Assembly: GCA_905233295.1 (NCBI GenBank)
Contig: CAJODX010000131.1
Coordinates: 1,126-6,822 of the forward strand
Direction of reading: 5' to 3'
From: an uncultured Synergistales bacterium
Lineage (GTDB): Bacteria > Synergistota > Synergistia > Synergistales > Aminobacteriaceae
Length of the DNA stretch: 5,697 nucleotides
A model generated the notes under the pieces. It was not told where the DNA came from, did not search any database, and saw nothing but the letters and a program-made list of their open reading frames with translations. Positions 4,669-5,697 of this stretch are shown in pieces (positions within the stretch are counted from its first letter, which is position 1; every line of letters starts with the position of its first letter). The translations under genes and the position numbers were made by a program.

Positions 4669-5697
4669 ATGTATTCAGGCAAACACGGAAGGGTTCTGGG
4701 GATAGTTCTAGCCGGAGGAAAAGGCGAAAGACTTATGCCCCTGACACGTTATCGCGCAAAGCCTGCCGTTTACTTCGCCGCAAAATATCGTATCATTGAC
4801 TTCGCACTTTCCAATTTAATTAACAGCGGTATCTATTCAGTTTACGTTCTTACTCAGTTCAAGAGCCAGTCTCTCAGCGAACATATTGAACGCGGCTGGC
4901 AGTTTGGCGGAGCAATGAGAGGACGCGACTTTTTTGTAACGACGATTCCTGCTCAGATGTGGAGCGGCGAACACTGGTTTCAGGGTACTGCGGACGCTGT
5001 TTATCAGGCTTTGCACATGATAACGCGTTACAGAGCCGACAGAGTTTGTATTTTCGCTGCCGACCACATTTATAAAATGGACGTTGACCAGATGATCGCA
5101 TGGCATATGGCACAGCACGCCGATGTTACGATTGCGGCAAACGTTGTTCCTGTTGAGGACGCGAATCAGTTCGGCTGTATCAGGACGGACGCGAAAGGCA
5201 GAATCCTTGAGTTTATGGAGAAGCCGAAGAATCCGCCCGAGATTCCTGACAAGCCCGGATATTCTTACGTTTCGATGGGCAACTACGTTTTTGAGCGCAA
5301 AGTTCTCGAAGAGTCGCTCACCGATGACGCAATGCAGGAATCCAGCCACGATTTCGGCAAAGACATTATCCCGAAGCTTGTTGCAGGCGGAATGAAAGTC
5401 TGCGCCTATGACTTTTCAACAAACATTCTCCCGCACCCGACAGCAGAGACTGAACTTGTTCACCAGTGGAGAACGGACAAACCTTACTGGCGCGATGTAG
5501 GAACTCTTCAGGCTTACTGGCAGGCTCACATGGAATTAATCGGACACGAATCTGAAATGACCCTTTACAACCCGATGTGGCCAATCAGGACGGTATCTTT
5601 CGGAGATCCCCCCTCGTACTGCTATCCCGACGACGGACACCCCTGCAACATCAACAGGGTCATGCTCTCGGAGGGCAGCAGGATTTTCGGCGCTAAC
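4669..5697 (+). CDS. glgC: Glucose-1-phosphate adenylyltransferase (ADP-glucose pyrophosphorylase), 3' end outside window
   Basis: Makes ADP-glucose and pyrophosphate from glucose-1-phosphate and ATP, the committed and usually allosterically controlled step of bacterial glycogen synthesis; the active enzyme is a tetramer. The frame is open for 343 codons to the window edge, about 70-80 residues short of a full protein. The nucleotidyltransferase domain shows LAGGKGERL (14-22), RAKPAV (29-34), RIIDFALSN, HWFQGTADAVYQ (102-113), ADHIYKMD with D132 as the catalytic aspartate, FMEKP with K185 as the glucose-1-phosphate lysine, SMGNYVF, HDFGKDIIP and YWRDVGT (273-279). WPIRT (304-308) marks the entry to the left-handed beta-helix domain. 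Overall it resembles Thermus-type GlgC (for example VLTQFKSQSLSEHIERGW). Differences from the E. coli enzyme include Tyr28 at the position of activator-site Lys39, Tyr35 at His46, and a longer loop before YWRDVGT. It is the last visible gene of the cluster and has the strongest ribosome binding site. Confidence 0.97.
   Translation, partial: MYSGKHGRVLGIVLAGGKGERLMPLTRYRAKPAVYFAAKYRIIDFALSNLINSGIYSVYVLTQFKSQSLSEHIERGWQFGGAMRGRDFFVTTIPAQMWSGEHWFQGTADAVYQALHMITRYRADRVCIFAADHIYKMDVDQMIAWHMAQHADVTIAANVVPVEDANQFGCIRTDAKGRILEFMEKPKNPPEIPDKPGYSYVSMGNYVFERKVLEESLTDDAMQESSHDFGKDIIPKLVAGGMKVCAYDFSTNILPHPTAETELVHQWRTDKPYWRDVGTLQAYWQAHMELIGHESEMTLYNPMWPIRTVSFGDPPSYCYPDDGHPCNINRVMLSEGSRIFGAN

Noticed and set aside
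4837..5349. A 170-codon open frame on the minus strand inside glgC
   Set aside because: It is antisense to a clearly conserved gene, has no recognisable motif or ribosome binding site, and its composition follows from the codons of glgC.
1..5697. CRISPR arrays, tRNA or rRNA genes, insertion sequences, phage or toxin-antitoxin genes
   Set aside because: No spaced direct repeats, cloverleaf-like sequence, transposase motifs or small paired genes were seen on either strand.

Overview
The window holds a three-gene glycogen (alpha-glucan) cluster on the + strand: a GT35 alpha-glucan phosphorylase (glgP), a GT5 glycogen synthase (glgA) and ADP-glucose pyrophosphorylase (glgC, running off the right edge). 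A divergently transcribed gene for an exported DUF2993/LmeA-like protein runs off the left edge. All assignments come from reading translations and recalling family motifs; no search was run. The organism is bacterial, with moderate GC and AAAGGAG-type ribosome binding sites. The short-type phosphorylase, the GlgC resembling Thermus-like enzymes, and the neighbouring exported DUF2993 protein would fit an anaerobe such as a member of the Synergistota. That taxonomic guess is low confidence, because DUF2993 proteins also occur in Firmicutes, Actinobacteria and Cyanobacteria.

Layout: 1-1023 (minus) is the exported protein, open for 341 codons and missing its C-terminus. 1024-1264 is a 241-base AT-rich divergent intergenic region with one candidate promoter for each direction and a C7A6 homopolymer stretch. 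1265-2887 is glgP, which appears to be broken close to its 3' end: the conserved C-terminal helix is encoded in another frame at 2872-2988. 2989-3102 is a spacer with a long bulged hairpin. 3103-4569 is an intact glgA. 4570-4668 is a spacer with a second long hairpin and a strong Shine-Dalgarno sequence. 4669-5697 is glgC, open for 343 codons and cut off just inside its beta-helix domain.

Working together, GlgC makes ADP-glucose from glucose-1-phosphate and ATP, GlgA adds the glucosyl unit to an alpha-1,4-glucan, and GlgP would release glucose-1-phosphate from the polymer. Storage and mobilisation enzymes are therefore encoded in one direction, probably as one operon. No branching or debranching enzyme is visible here. 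The observations most worth checking are the glgP frameshift, the similar hairpins preceding glgA and glgC, and the homopolymer in the spacer of the divergent promoter. I see no clearly new system; this is a mostly ordinary metabolic locus with a few odd details.
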